64,000 bases of DNA, from positions 992,420 to 1,056,419 of the forward strand of contig NOKP01000011.1 of the NCBI GenBank assembly GCA_002682825.1, read 5' to 3'. The DNA comes from Neonectria sp. B-13 (lineage: Eukaryota; Ascomycota; Sordariomycetes; Hypocreales; Nectriaceae). Below are positions 22,547 through 32,762 of this stretch, one piece after another. A program made the translations under genes and the position numbers. Within the stretch, counting starts at the first letter, position 1, and every line of letters starts with the position of its first letter. The notes under the pieces are model-generated. The model ran no database searches and was not told the DNA's origin. It saw nothing but the letters and a program-made list of their open reading frames with translations.

Positions 22547-23258
22547 TGTGAAGGCGACGAGGTCGATCGGGTAGGTGTGGATGGGCGAGACGGAGCTGTG
22601 GTTTCGTTTGGTCGTTCGAATTATCAAAGTCGGTCGAGCTAAGAGAGGAAGGCTTTGATGACAAGGGGGTATCTCAGATTAAGTACGGATAGCGGGAGTG
22701 GGTATCAAGAATCAGGTAACGAGATGAAGGAGGAGGCAACCTGGATGGGATTGGGGTTTTAAAACGGAATCAGGCTGGCGAGGAGTTAGGAATTAGGAGG
22801 CCATGTTGCATCTGGAGGCGTCGGGGAGCGGAGCGGACTTGCGGGCGCAGTGGCCAGTTACACTGTGGTGACGCCATTTCTGAGGTTACCTCGCGACACG
22901 ATGGTGTGGGGCCATTCCTGTATCTGAACTGAAGGTATTGGAAATATTAGCATTTAATAAGTTACGATGCAGGCTGAACATTTGAACACTCGGTAAGCAC
23001 ACACAATCATATACTGCTTGTAAGCGATCGTAGCTCACTATCGGCGATTGAGTGCTGACGCTGACGGGGCATGTTTTACTATCTAACTTTACTTATTCCT
23101 GTCAGCTTGGTGCGTACCTAACCAATTACCAACTACTAGGTCTCCGCAGCATCCAATGAAGCTGTCTGTCTACATGTGCGTTTCAGCAACGAACTAGCCT
23201 CGCGCTCGTGGCTAATAAAATTGCATTCCAGAGGTTTGATGTGAGCTTTCCAGCCTAA
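22547..23258. other. intergenic, entry to AT-richer island
   Basis: About 0.7 kb upstream of FMP52. Base composition changes visibly after about 22900, with more A/T, and this continues into the following 14 kb. No gene is seen. Confidence 0.5.
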
Positions 23259-23642
23259 ATGGATTTGAACCTCGCGATGGCCGGGTCTGTCGAAGACGCC
23301 ATTGTGGCTGGTAAGTTTCTTGGATACTCAAAGCGTGCGTTGGGTGGTCGTGGCTAGTGAGAATAGTCTCGGTGCTTTGAAAATCCCATAATGATAGACC
23401 TAGAACACTTCGTGCTAGTGTCGCTAACATGGATTTTGTAGACCTTGTTGTCGTCAAGTATAGCACGGCTATCAACCACTATGCTGCACTGAACCTCGCC
23501 AAGTTAATCATTTCTTCCCAAGCAGGCACACGATTACGTCGAGGTAAGAGTTTCGTTATTACCAATGTAGGCTGCTTTGGGCTAAGGTGTGCTTTAACTC
23601 TTAGGAACCCACTTCGGTAGCCTGTGTATTGACAATGAGTAG
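23259..23642 (+). CDS. candidate small three-exon gene, function unknown
   Basis: Not recognised. A 63-residue frame can be assembled from exons 23259-23310, 23442-23543 and 23605-23642. Both introns (131 and 61 nt) have good fungal signals: GTAAGT with GCTAAC and TTTGTAG, and GTAAGA with TTTAACT and TTAG. The lengths join in frame to a stop at 23640-23642. The middle exon encodes LVVVKYSTAINHYAALNLAK, an ordered-looking helix/strand segment rather than low-complexity sequence. A TAA lies directly before the ATG, so the frame does not extend upstream. It could be a real small protein or the surviving 3' end of a decayed gene. No signal peptide or membrane segment is present. Confidence 0.35.
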
Positions 23643-24516
23643 ATCAAATGGGTTAGTACTAGCCCCGACCGCGAGGATATGATTAAGCGTGCTTAGGGAG
23701 TTTCGAGGAGGGAAACGCAATTATCTTTTGAAAAAGAAAAAGAAACGGGATGTGCAGATAATACCGATCTCGGTGTCAAAGTATATCGATAGTAAAGATT
23801 ACGTATAGAGTTCTACAACTTCACCCCCGATTGTTTACAAGGAGAATGTTGCTCGCTTGATGAAAGTAGTCTAGTTTATCACCAGGAATAGACGCTCAGT
23901 GTTCATCGACATATATTATACGAGGATGTCGAGGCAGGAAATGCGTGTCTATCACTCGCGTGATGCTGGTTGAACTACTCTCGATGTGTGTTTCCTAGAC
24001 TATGTATTATATTGTCGCCTTCTATATCGCGCTCTGGAGCGGAAACAATGCAACTTAGATGCAAAGAAAACAGCGATTCCGGTCCCGAAAGTGTACAGCG
24101 CCTTTGAACGCAAAAACGCGTAGATGTGGTCATGGAGAAGATGCGGGCCAAACTCTTTCGCATGGACGGGTTTAACACACAGAACAATCAGGTAGCACGT
24201 TTCTAGAGAGCCTCAAATTAATGACCGAACAGCACCGCAGTATCTCTCTACTCAAAGACATGGGAGTGGCGAATGTAAGCGGCGGACCGATCCATGGTGA
24301 TCTAAGTAGTTTTGATGTTCTTGGGACAAGATCGAGCTTGGGGTACCAGTCAACATGAACTCTGAAGTAAATTTTGGCGCGGATGGCATGAATTGGAAGT
24401 TATAACCGACCTTCGCCAGCTAACATGGCTTTCGGGGGGGTTCCAGAGAAAGAAGGCGGTTCAGCATTTGCCTTGATTGCATAGAATTCATGATTCATAA
24501 TCATTAACTCGGTGGA
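23643..24516. other. AT-rich spacer, no gene seen
   Basis: About 870 bp of AT-rich sequence with only short frames; it may contain decayed sequence. No transposon terminal repeat or transposase fragment was recognised. Confidence 0.5.
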
Positions 24517-25947
24517 TTATCTATACGGGGCCTGCTTGGTAGTAGTTCTCCGATCATCTCCCCCATGGACCAGCCCCAAAGGTTTGAGCTCTATTGAGTT
24601 CTCATCACTCAAGCTCACCCGCTCGTGGTGCACCCTCACTTCTTCTGTTTTCAAGACACCACTCTGGCTCGGAGACGGCCTGTTTGCACTGCTTCGAGTG
24701 CTTTCCGGGTCCTTTAGCGCTTCTTGAGACTCCTGCCATCCCGCAGTCGACATAATAACGACAGAGTTTTGGCCGTATTTTGAATTAGGGCCATATCGCT
24801 TCGATTTCCTCGTGTCTGAGCCGGGTTGAGTGTGGTTCCCCGTCCGTGGGTCATGCGTGTTTGTCCCTGTTCTATTTCGAGAAGAGCTCTTGTGGCTTGA
24901 CTTGAGCTCTCGATACAGCATCCTCCTAGTCTGCATTAGTCCTCTGGTCGCGCACTACATTATGCAATAGAAAGGGACTTACAGAATAGGTATCGATATT
25001 GCCATGATTGAGGCTGCGGGCTCCGTCAGGGTCCATATTGTTAAATCAACACGGTCGTAAGTGAAGTCGGTGCTGGTCATGTTGACCACCAGCACGGCCT
25101 TCACGATACCGGTCACTCCGGCGCTATATGAGCGTTAGTTATGGTGTCTTGCGGTGTAAGGGGTTCCCCAAGGAAGGACGTACATGGCACCTAAGCTCAT
25201 TGCTACGGCGACTCCAAGCCTCTCGCGGCGCCGCATTGACATGCCCATGATAATCTGCCAAGGTAGGAATGCCAAAACGAAGTCGAGAATCGCCGAGTAA
25301 TCTGCGAGAAACTGTTAGTCCACCGAAAGATCAGGTTCGTCCTCTCGATCTTACAAGCGGCAAACAGTTGGAATCTGAGAAGTTTTTGTCGGTCCCAGCA
25401 TGCTCCAGGCACGTCACTATCCCACACCTTCTTCAAAGGAGTGCATTTGGCGAAGCCGAAAATCCATACCAAATTCATCGATATGTTGATAGACACCATG
25501 ACGAAAATAAGGAAGTATTTCATCCAGCGGTTCGTGGCGATTCGATATAACGTGATGGCAAACGACGTTTTGCTCGTTGTCGTCGCGATGATGCCGAAAG
25601 TCGCAACCACGATCGTATTAAGGTTGATTGTCTTTAGATTCTCGTCGCTTATCGTCCATTTGTGACTGCCGAACCCGAGAGAGACGATATACGTATTGAT
25701 CGACACGGCGATCGCCAATGCTACCTGAAGAGCCACGAGCATGCATGAGTTACCGAACAGTTGGGAGAATCAGATGTGTCACAGATGCAGGCTGACATAC
25801 CCATGATATGATCAATAAGTGGTCGTCCCACCACAAACCTCTACCACGCCATAGCTTGCAGTATACACGCAGGAACAGCAAGATGGCAGCCGCAACCGTC
25901 AGTGACCAACAAGAGGCGACAAGCCGAGTTCCTCTGTCGTCAGCCAT
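24517..25947 (-). CDS. Pth11-like / fungal rhodopsin-domain seven-TM membrane protein
   Basis: Integral plasma-membrane protein of the large fungal family with the rhodopsin-like (PF20684-type) domain, which includes Pth11-class putative G-protein-coupled receptors. Exons on the minus strand: 25801-25947, 25355-25724, 25184-25301, 24983-25123 and 24517-24925, joined in frame to 394 residues. The chosen start MADDRGTRL gives the family's usual short N-terminus before helix 1 (AAAILLFLRVYCK), followed by the conserved WWDDHLL. FGIIATTTSKTSFAITLYRIA, CTPLKKVWD and CWDRQKLL, then DFVLAFLPW, match the family pattern, with the Cys pair in the third extracellular loop. The last 110 residues are a hydrophilic Ser/Arg-rich cytoplasmic tail. 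No CFEM domain is present. The ligand is unknown. The gene is intact, unlike some of its neighbours. Confidence 0.87.
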
Positions 25948-27743
25948 CGTGGAACTCACCGCGCACACCAGGTTGCAAGGAGGGGCGATGATCCAAAAAT
26001 TCAGAGCTGGAGAGAGCACGACAAGGACGGGCAAAGATTTGACGACAGTTCCACTCGGATCCCGGTTTTCTGGCCCCTCTTGCCATTTATGTATCTACTG
26101 TAATTGCAGTTGTTTCGACGATCGTCCTCGACTAGGGGTTACCAGGAACCAGGGACAGAAAGTTCCCGCAGTCGCGCCATAAACGTCAGGTGGTGGCAAT
26201 GATCAACGGAGGCTAATGGCCGATTAGAAAGGATCGCCGACGCTATCGTGCTGGTTGCATAGACGAGATGCTGTATTTTTGTACCAACAAATCCACTGCT
26301 TCATTTTGAGGGGCCCGAAGGATCAGAGTCAAGGCTGACCTCAGCTCTCCAATCTCATAAAATCACTGTGTCAAGGCGTTCGCCTGCACGTCCCTTGACA
26401 ACCATGTTGATTTGAAGATCGCACCCAGGTATGTAGATCATCGGAGTTCCCCAAATGTGCCATGTAAGTTGCCGTGCCTTCAGTGACCTATTTTGGAAAT
26501 ATATTGTTATCGGCTGCTTGCGTCTTCCCAGCTAATTTCATAGATTGTTAACCGACTGGACATGTTGTTCATTTCATGAAGAGTAGTGAAAATATCGTAT
26601 TCATGGCATTATCACCGTCAGCGTGAGTGAAGGAGCTAACAAGCATCGTAGTGTAGGTAGGGTACTGTATAATCTTACTAGCCAACACGCAGCTGTATAT
26701 AAAACGGATACGGAGCAAACGCAAGCCTATGGTTGGCTTGTTGTGCGATAAAATGGGTATAAACTGGGGTTCCGGGATGCCAAGCTTTCTTGGGAGGGCT
26801 GAGATTTTACGTTTACTCCGACTTTGCCTGACTCAAGTGTGTCAAGGGTCTGATTCTCCGGTTCGGAGCGAACCTTCTGATTTTCGTGGCGTGACATCCT
26901 ATTTGCGGGTTTGCAAGCCGCTTCTGTCACCACCAGCCGCCTGTACTGCACCTTGCGTAATTGCGAGCGAGTCATGCTCCCGGCGCGCAGGTTGGTTTCA
27001 CCATGGCCAAAGCTGATTATACTAACCAGAGCTGGGAACGACTGCCGGGGATTCCGGGATCTGTTGGTTCACGTGTGGGCTGTGGAGCCAGTGTAGAAGC
27101 GAACCAACACATTGTGGTCAGCTCACAACCAACTGGCAGCAACCAACAACCGCCCCGTGTCCAAGGAGCTAGATATCAATGCGGCAACTGCAGGAGTTTC
27201 TTCGGCAGAAATGCCACGCGAGCACGGCAAGTTTACGTCAATCGGAACAGGCGGGAAGTTGAAGTGGCTAGGTGTAAGTGCTGTATGTGGAACTACGCCG
27301 GCCAGACGTTCGATCGTGGGAAAGGAGATCGCGCATGACTACCCACAACGTGAATCAGACAAGCATAACTGATAGGAGGGAGCACGGGGCTCCAAGACTT
27401 CGCCCAATATGAAGTCGGCAGTGATCGGCAGACTCACCAACACAACTCGGTGATATACTAATCAATGTACACGCCTAACCATCCCTGGTCTGGGAAGACA
27501 TGCGAACCCAACGAATCTGGAGCAGCCGTTCCTTGCAAAGTATAACACCCAGTTTTACGGGCAGTGCATGAACATGTCGTCCGGACAAGGATGCTACAAG
27601 ATAATTTCTCACTGGATCTTGAACCAGCACCCTTACTGTTAAATATGCTTTTGTGATCGGCATGACACAAGCCTCCAAGGTGCTCAGCTCCGTCCCTTTC
27701 TGGACTTTCTAGGAGCCACGTCTCGCCGTTCAAATCCCTCGAG
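25948..27743. other. intergenic, no supported gene
   Basis: A 1.8-kb divergent spacer between the receptor and the carboxylesterase. A frame at 27003-27338 (+) encodes 111 residues with several Cys (QCGNCRSFFGRN ... CKCC), suggesting a metal-binding look, but there is no family match and no splice support, so I do not call it. The rest is moderately AT-rich. Confidence 0.5.
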
Positions 27744-29521
27744 ATGCCTTCCAACGCCCTAAACATCCTCCTAGCGGTGGTCCTTTCAGGCTTGACATTG
27801 GCTCAGCCCACAAGCCACCACCCGAGGCCGTGTGGTCCCCATAAGCCGTGCGGTCCCCCCTTCAACCATAGGCTCCCCTCCGCCCATCTTTCCAACGGAA
27901 CCTACCTAGGCGTGCACAACGAGGAGTATGCGCAGGACTTCTTCCTCGGTATTCCCTACGCGCAGCCTCCCGTTGGTTCTCTTCGGTTCGCGTCCCCTCA
28001 ACCACTTAGAGAGTCGTTCGACGAGCCTCGATCCGCTACCGAATATGGCTGGATGTGTATTGGATACGGCTCTGATACTTCGAACCTGGGGAACCCCGTT
28101 AATGAGGATTGCTTGACCCTCAACGTTGTCCGTCCAGCAGGTGTACAGCCAGGAGATGATCTCCCAGTCGGTGTCTGGGTGCATGGCGGCGTGAGTTCTC
28201 CAAGTCAAGACGTCCTGATTCTCTGCTGTTGCTGACTTTGACATATTAGAGCTATGTTATGGGCGGTTCGCGTGACCCAAGGTATAACCTCAGCTACATC
28301 GTCGATCAATCCGTAGCCGAGAACAAACCGATGGTGGCTGTATCAATCAACTACCGCCTTTCATACTGGGGCTTCCTCTTCAGCAAGGAGATGGAAAAGG
28401 CCGGGGCTGGCAACATTGCCTTCAGGGATCAGCGTCTGGCATTGCAATGGCTTCAGGACAACATCGCTGCCTTTGGTGGCAGCCCTGATAAGGTCACAAT
28501 CTGGGGCGAGTCGGCTGGTGCTCGATCTCTGGGAATGCAGCTCGTTGCATATGATGGAAAGTCTGAGGGCTTGTTCCGCAGCGCTATCCTCGAGAGTGGC
28601 AGTCCCGTCGCCAAGTTCACCGATGCCAGCGGCTGGCAGTCATACTTTGATGCTCTCGTCCAGAAGACGGGATGCACTGATGCCACTGACCGGTTGGACT
28701 GCCTGAGGGAGCTCCCCTGGGAGACTCTCAACGATATCTTTAGTGGCACCACTCCTTTGAACGTTACGGCGCACACCCTCAGCGCTGTCATTGACGGGGA
28801 CTTCATGACAGCCCAGGCGTATACACTCTTGAAGCAGGGCAAATTTGCCCACGTCCCGGTCTTGCTCGGCAACAACTTCGACGAGGGCACAGCATACGCC
28901 AAGCAAGGCATTTCCACCGATGCGCAGTTTGAAGCCTGGCTCACTAGCCAAGGTCTGGACAGCGATCAGGTTGAAGATATCTCGGAGCTTTACCCGAATG
29001 ACCCTCTCCTTGGCATTCCCGCCTCTTTTCTTGGCCTACCTGCCGCAGTCCCATATGGCCTTCAGTTCAAGCGAGCGGCGGCCTTCGCTGGAGACTACCA
29101 ACAGCATGCTGGCAGAAGGCTTATGGCCGAGTCGTATGCCGGTGCTGGTCTGCCTGTATACTCGTACTTGTGGAATGTCATCGTCAACGGACTCCCAGCA
29201 CCGATTTACGGAGCCACGCATTTCCAGGAGGTTGCGTTCGTTTTCAACAACATTGAAGGCGTTGGCTACGCGGCCAATCCGTTTGAGGGCAAGCCTCAGT
29301 CATACATCGAGCTGGCGGACCTGATGAGCAAGATGTGGGTGGCCTTTATTCACAACACCAATCCCAACCTCAGACATGATGCTATCGCGTGGCCGAAATA
29401 CAAGCCTTCACAACCCGATAATCTTGTATTTGATACCGATTACACTTGTCTACGCTATGTTACGGAGGATGATTATAGAAAGGAAGAAATCTCGTATCTC
29501 CTGCACAATGTATTTATATAA
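27744..29521 (+). CDS. secreted type-B carboxylesterase/lipase
   Basis: Alpha/beta-hydrolase of the cholinesterase/type-B carboxylesterase family, likely extracellular. Exons 27744-28190 and 28250-29521 (59-nt intron splitting the HGG|S oxyanion loop) give 572 residues. The N-terminal 20 residues (MPSNALNILLAVVLSGLTLA) form a signal peptide. Family landmarks: FLGIPYAQPPVG, EDCLTLNV (signature 2), VHGGSY oxyanion hole, and the nucleophile elbow GESAG with Ser237. Candidate triad partners are Glu361 in NFDEGT and His473 in GATHFQEV, the usual spacing. Ester substrate cannot be told. It sits in the accessory island next to genes without obvious metabolic partners. Confidence 0.93.
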
Positions 29522-29996
29522 AGTCGGCCCTTATAAATTGGCTGCCACTACAAGCTAGTCCCAGACTCCTTTTAGCATTATACATTGCATCTTATAAGGA
29601 ATGACTACACAGTCCACTATTAAGAGCAGGGTGAAACTGAGCGCCTATAGACATGGCAACTCACTACTACTAGCAATGTCCAATATGTCTTTTCCCATAC
29701 ATACATTCCAATAGCATATACAAGGAGCACTCTGTCAGGCTGGTATCCTGATGTTTATATGCTCATCTCCCGGCTTCAGTATGTAGGCCAGTCAGTCATT
29801 AGCTCGTGAATAGAGAAGAACTAGCACGGGAACGTGATTCCTAGTCGTTGATGAGACAGCGTATTCGATGAGATTCACAAAGCAGCATTTGTTGCATCTG
29901 ATTGGGAAATATAGAGGTTTATGCAGTGTAATAACAAGAATCCCTGGGACGCCAAGGTCAGGTCCATCTTGCAGAACCCTGTCGAGCCCCTGGAGA
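29522..29996. other. convergent spacer, no gene seen
   Basis: About 475 bp between the ends of the carboxylesterase and the minus-strand unknown gene. AT-rich; holds both 3' regions. Confidence 0.5.
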
Positions 29997-31082
29997 TTAC
30001 ATATATCTATCAAATCTTGTTCTATAGCGTCCTTGCGCATCGTACCACTCATCCATGGTCGTGTAGTTCAGCGAGTCATACATGCATATACTTCTTTCAT
30101 CACCCATATACTCTGGCTGCGGGTTACGCTCCCACTCGTCACGGTAGATGCCTGTCAATGCGATAGGCTCCTCAGGGTCGACTCGATTCCTGTTGTTTTC
30201 ATCAGGGAGCATAGGCAGTGGACACTGCTGCCCCGTTGAAGTGGATAGAAAGAAGTCAAGTAGCTCTTTCTTCTGGCTATCCAGAATTTGACATATCCGA
30301 TACGTCACGTCCTTCCGGTCTGGATGGATAAAGACATCGTTGGATTCGGGTGTGCGCCGGTCGAACAAGAGAACGCCGCCGAGAATACGAGCCTCAGCCC
30401 AGTATCCAACCATATCCCCAACACCTGCTGGGTACTGTTGATAGTCGACGTAAAAGGCATGCCTAAAGAGTGTAGGTGGTGGTCCGTTAGGATTGAACCT
30501 CCACCAAAAGTGGTCTTCCTTAGGAGCAGTCCAAGAGGTGACACCATCTTCTTTATGTAAACTTGTATCCATCTGGAACAGTAGCACTGCGATTTGATGC
30601 ACAGCTATAGCTACTATCTCAATTAGGTGTACATTGAAGGACCTGGACCCCGGGGCCGCTGCTTGGAATGCTAGTAGGAGCTGAATCCACCATGTCAATG
30701 AGAAAAAGTCCTGAAGTAGAGATACGGAGGGACTTACTCTCGAGTCAAATTCCAACAAGCCATGATCGAGACTACTTCGGAGAGATTGTGTTTTCTCAAG
30801 CACGCCAGGGCACAGCGTCTTGTGTTCATATATGGGGTGCTTTGGTTCAATGATGATATCACCGTAGCCGTCTGAGGCAACACCTGCAAGAGGGAGACCG
30901 TCGACGATTTGGGCATACGTGCTTTCTGCGATTTCGGTTGCGAGAATATTTGAAATAGACGTCTCAACTGAGCTGCGATGCTCTTCATAAAAAATACTGA
31001 GAGACGCCTTTGTGAATGGAGGTTCGAGGCCTGCATTGCCTGGCCGGTCGGGCGCCGCATGTTGTGAGTTTTGCTCAGCCAT
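29997..31082 (-). CDS. unknown protein, degenerate paralogue of the neighbouring HExxH protein
   Basis: Not a named family. Exons 30738-31082 and 29997-30680 give 342 residues. The 57-nt intron (GTAAGT...TTGAC...CAG) is a multiple of three, so the frame also stays open through it. The start is the ATG at 31080-31082 (MAEQNSQ); the frame continues upstream only with a GTG. A helix VHLIEIVAIAVHQIAVLLF occupies the place where the divergent neighbour has its HEIVH helix, but here the motif reads HQIAV, lacking the Glu and the second His. Downstream, GYWAEARILGGVLLF parallels GRYWESIVLGGVAEF in the neighbour. This suggests a pseudo-enzyme member of the same family. No signal peptide is seen. The remaining C-terminus (about 90 residues) has no counterpart next door. 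Confidence 0.65.
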   Translation of the reverse strand: MAEQNSQHAAPDRPGNAGLEPPFTKASLSIFYEEHRSSVETSISNILATEIAESTYAQIVDGLPLAGVASDGYGDIIIEPKHPIYEHKTLCPGVLEKTQSLRSSLDHGLLEFDSRVSPSVSLLQDFFSLTWWIQLLLAFQAAAPGSRSFNVHLIEIVAIAVHQIAVLLFQMDTSLHKEDGVTSWTAPKEDHFWWRFNPNGPPPTLFRHAFYVDYQQYPAGVGDMVGYWAEARILGGVLLFDRRTPESNDVFIHPDRKDVTYRICQILDSQKKELLDFFLSTSTGQQCPLPMLPDENNRNRVDPEEPIALTGIYRDEWERNPQPEYMGDERSICMYDSLNYTTMDEWYDAQGRYRTRFDRYM

Positions 31083-31368
31083 GGTTTTGAAGTGAGGTAG
31101 ATAGGGTATAGAGGAGCGCGTGGTGCGGATTTGGGGGTTTAAGGTGGCCACGCACGAGCTGTTTGTTGTAAGCGCTCACTGAGTCAGCGAATAGCACCCT
31201 TCCTCTCAAGCGCCCTGGCCCACATGCCTTCACGTCGACCCGCCGGCCACGAATAGAGACCAAGTCTGTCTCATTGAACCAAAACAGGCTCTTTGCATCG
31301 ACAAGTCCCTTTTCACGCTGTTAGGCTTCCCTATAACCCCAAGATTTCATCAATTTCCTCTCTACAAA
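31083..31368. promoter_or_regulatory. shared divergent promoter of the paralogous pair
   Basis: A 286-bp spacer lies between the two divergent start codons (ATG at 31080-31082 on minus and 31369 on plus). Both genes must be driven from here, which makes co-expression likely. No known operator was recognised. Confidence 0.5.
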
Positions 31369-32172
31369 ATGCCTCCTCGACGCATGCCTGTGATCCCCTC
31401 CCTCCAGATCTACACTGACGAGGGCCAACCCAGAGGAGGGCAGGACCAATTGCTTCCTCCAGATTCGACACGTCATCAGGTGGTGGAAGCTATCCTTCAC
31501 TTAGCTCTCTGCCTGCTTGAGACTGAAGAAGGAAGGCAGAGTCTTGTCACCACTGCGACGGCTATCATTGAGCAGCGGAACACCAAGTCCACACGACATA
31601 TCTACAACAGCTCCATGCGTGATATGCCTTATTGGATTGCCCACTTCCTCCGAACCATGAGGTCCAACTTTCCGATGACGTATCTCGCCCGGTCCGAGGG
31701 CGAAGCTGCAGCAGTACGCCAAGGGGGCGTGAATGACATGGCCGACTTCGATCCGAAACTTTGCGGCTACATGATCATCAACAAAGCAATCATTAATAAT
31801 ATGATCTACTGCCGTCAAAACGATGAGTCTTTTATCAACTACAACCGTTTCAAGTTCCAGATGACAATATCCATTGCGCATGAGATTGTCCATTTCTTGA
31901 CTGGCTTCCTTACCGGGGAAGAGTCATATCGCAACCACTCTCCACCGCGGGTTGTGTTGGATCCGTACGGATCGACACGAAGGGGTGAAGCCGGTCGTTA
32001 CTGGGAAAGCATTGTTCTCGGCGGTGTGGCTGAATTTTACTACGACAACACGGATCCAATGGAGAAAAAACAAGCTGGAACTCCCTATTTGTTCACGGAT
32101 GGATACAACACTACACCAGGACACCCAATCTCTACGGCATATATCAGCGACTTCTTGTGTGGTAGTAAGTAA
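31369..32172 (+). CDS. putative zincin-like metallopeptidase, HExxH motif, family unknown
   Basis: 267 residues in one exon. The helix ISIAHEIVHFLTGFL carries HEIVH at residues 171-175, the zinc-binding and catalytic motif of zincins. A possible third ligand is Glu213 in GRYWESIVLGG, 38 residues downstream, as in gluzincin-type arrangements; this is inference. Upstream beta-strand/helix elements (KLCGYMIINKAIINNMI) fit the usual layout before a zincin active helix. No signal peptide or propeptide is visible, so it may be cytosolic. The 3' end is uncertain: the frame ends CGSK with TAA 32170-32172, but GTAAGT at 32167 could splice to TTTGGCTAG near 32226, replacing the last residue and stop with about a dozen extra codons. 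It is divergent from a related protein lacking the motif. Confidence 0.7.
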   Translation: MPPRRMPVIPSLQIYTDEGQPRGGQDQLLPPDSTRHQVVEAILHLALCLLETEEGRQSLVTTATAIIEQRNTKSTRHIYNSSMRDMPYWIAHFLRTMRSNFPMTYLARSEGEAAAVRQGGVNDMADFDPKLCGYMIINKAIINNMIYCRQNDESFINYNRFKFQMTISIAHEIVHFLTGFLTGEESYRNHSPPRVVLDPYGSTRRGEAGRYWESIVLGGVAEFYYDNTDPMEKKQAGTPYLFTDGYNTTPGHPISTAYISDFLCGSK

Positions 32173-32249
32173 CTCCTGGGACGCAGAATGCTTCGTCTTG
32201 ATCTGCTTGCTGCGTTCTTTGGCTAGACGCCCAAGGAAGGTCATCACTA

Positions 32250-32435
32250 ACTATATATAATATATAGAGTTAAAGTTATTATTATTTATATAGTTAGCTA
32301 TTTAATACCTATAAACCTTTTATTTATTATACTAAAGCTTATATAATACTCTGAATACTTATTATAGTCTATATAGTAGCTATCTATTGAATTAAAGAGA
32401 TAAAAACTTCCCTAATTAATAAGACAATAATTAGA
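32250..32435. other. AT-rich, TpA-rich block
   Basis: About 185 bp that is overwhelmingly A/T, rich in TATA/TAAT/TTAT words and in TpA dinucleotides, set sharply between GC-balanced genes. This resembles sequence hit by repeat-induced point mutation or the remains of a repeat. No terminal repeats are visible. Confidence 0.6.
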
Positions 32436-32762
32436 GTAGTGCGTGCTATGTTTTTGGCCGCATAGTCGAATTTAACGCCATCTTCCTTCGCGTCATCGTC
32501 CATCGTGTTATATTGGTCCTATTGAACTTTGGGGACATAAGACCTGCTCTTCGCTATGCAGGGCTACCCTTGTAGGTGGTGGCGGGGGCTTCCTTCCCTT
32601 CCCATTACAGCAGTGGGTGACCTCTATAAAATGGCTGCACCCGTTGGACGGCAGGTACTTAAAGGCTGGCAGCCCGCTGCCCTTGGAACAGCCAGAGCAT
32701 CTCCCAACATCCATCCACCCATCTTCTCCTCATCTTCCACTCGCCACCAACCCAGACTCGAA

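Noticed and set aside
23262..23280. Possible tRNA B-box on the minus strand (GGTTCAAATCC-like)
   Set aside because: No A-box at the right distance and no cloverleaf stems; the stretch is better explained as exon 1 of the small gene candidate.
27003..27338. 111-residue Cys-containing frame
   Set aside because: Cys spacing does not fit a known zinc finger and there is no splice or homology support.
29997..31151. Longer start for the minus-strand paralogue
   Set aside because: The extra 23 codons begin with GTG rather than ATG; the first ATG is at 31080-31082.
32556..32762. Upstream in-frame start for the ABM-like gene
   Set aside because: The preceding 69 codons look like translated leader (CT-rich DNA), and the ATG at 32763 has a better context.
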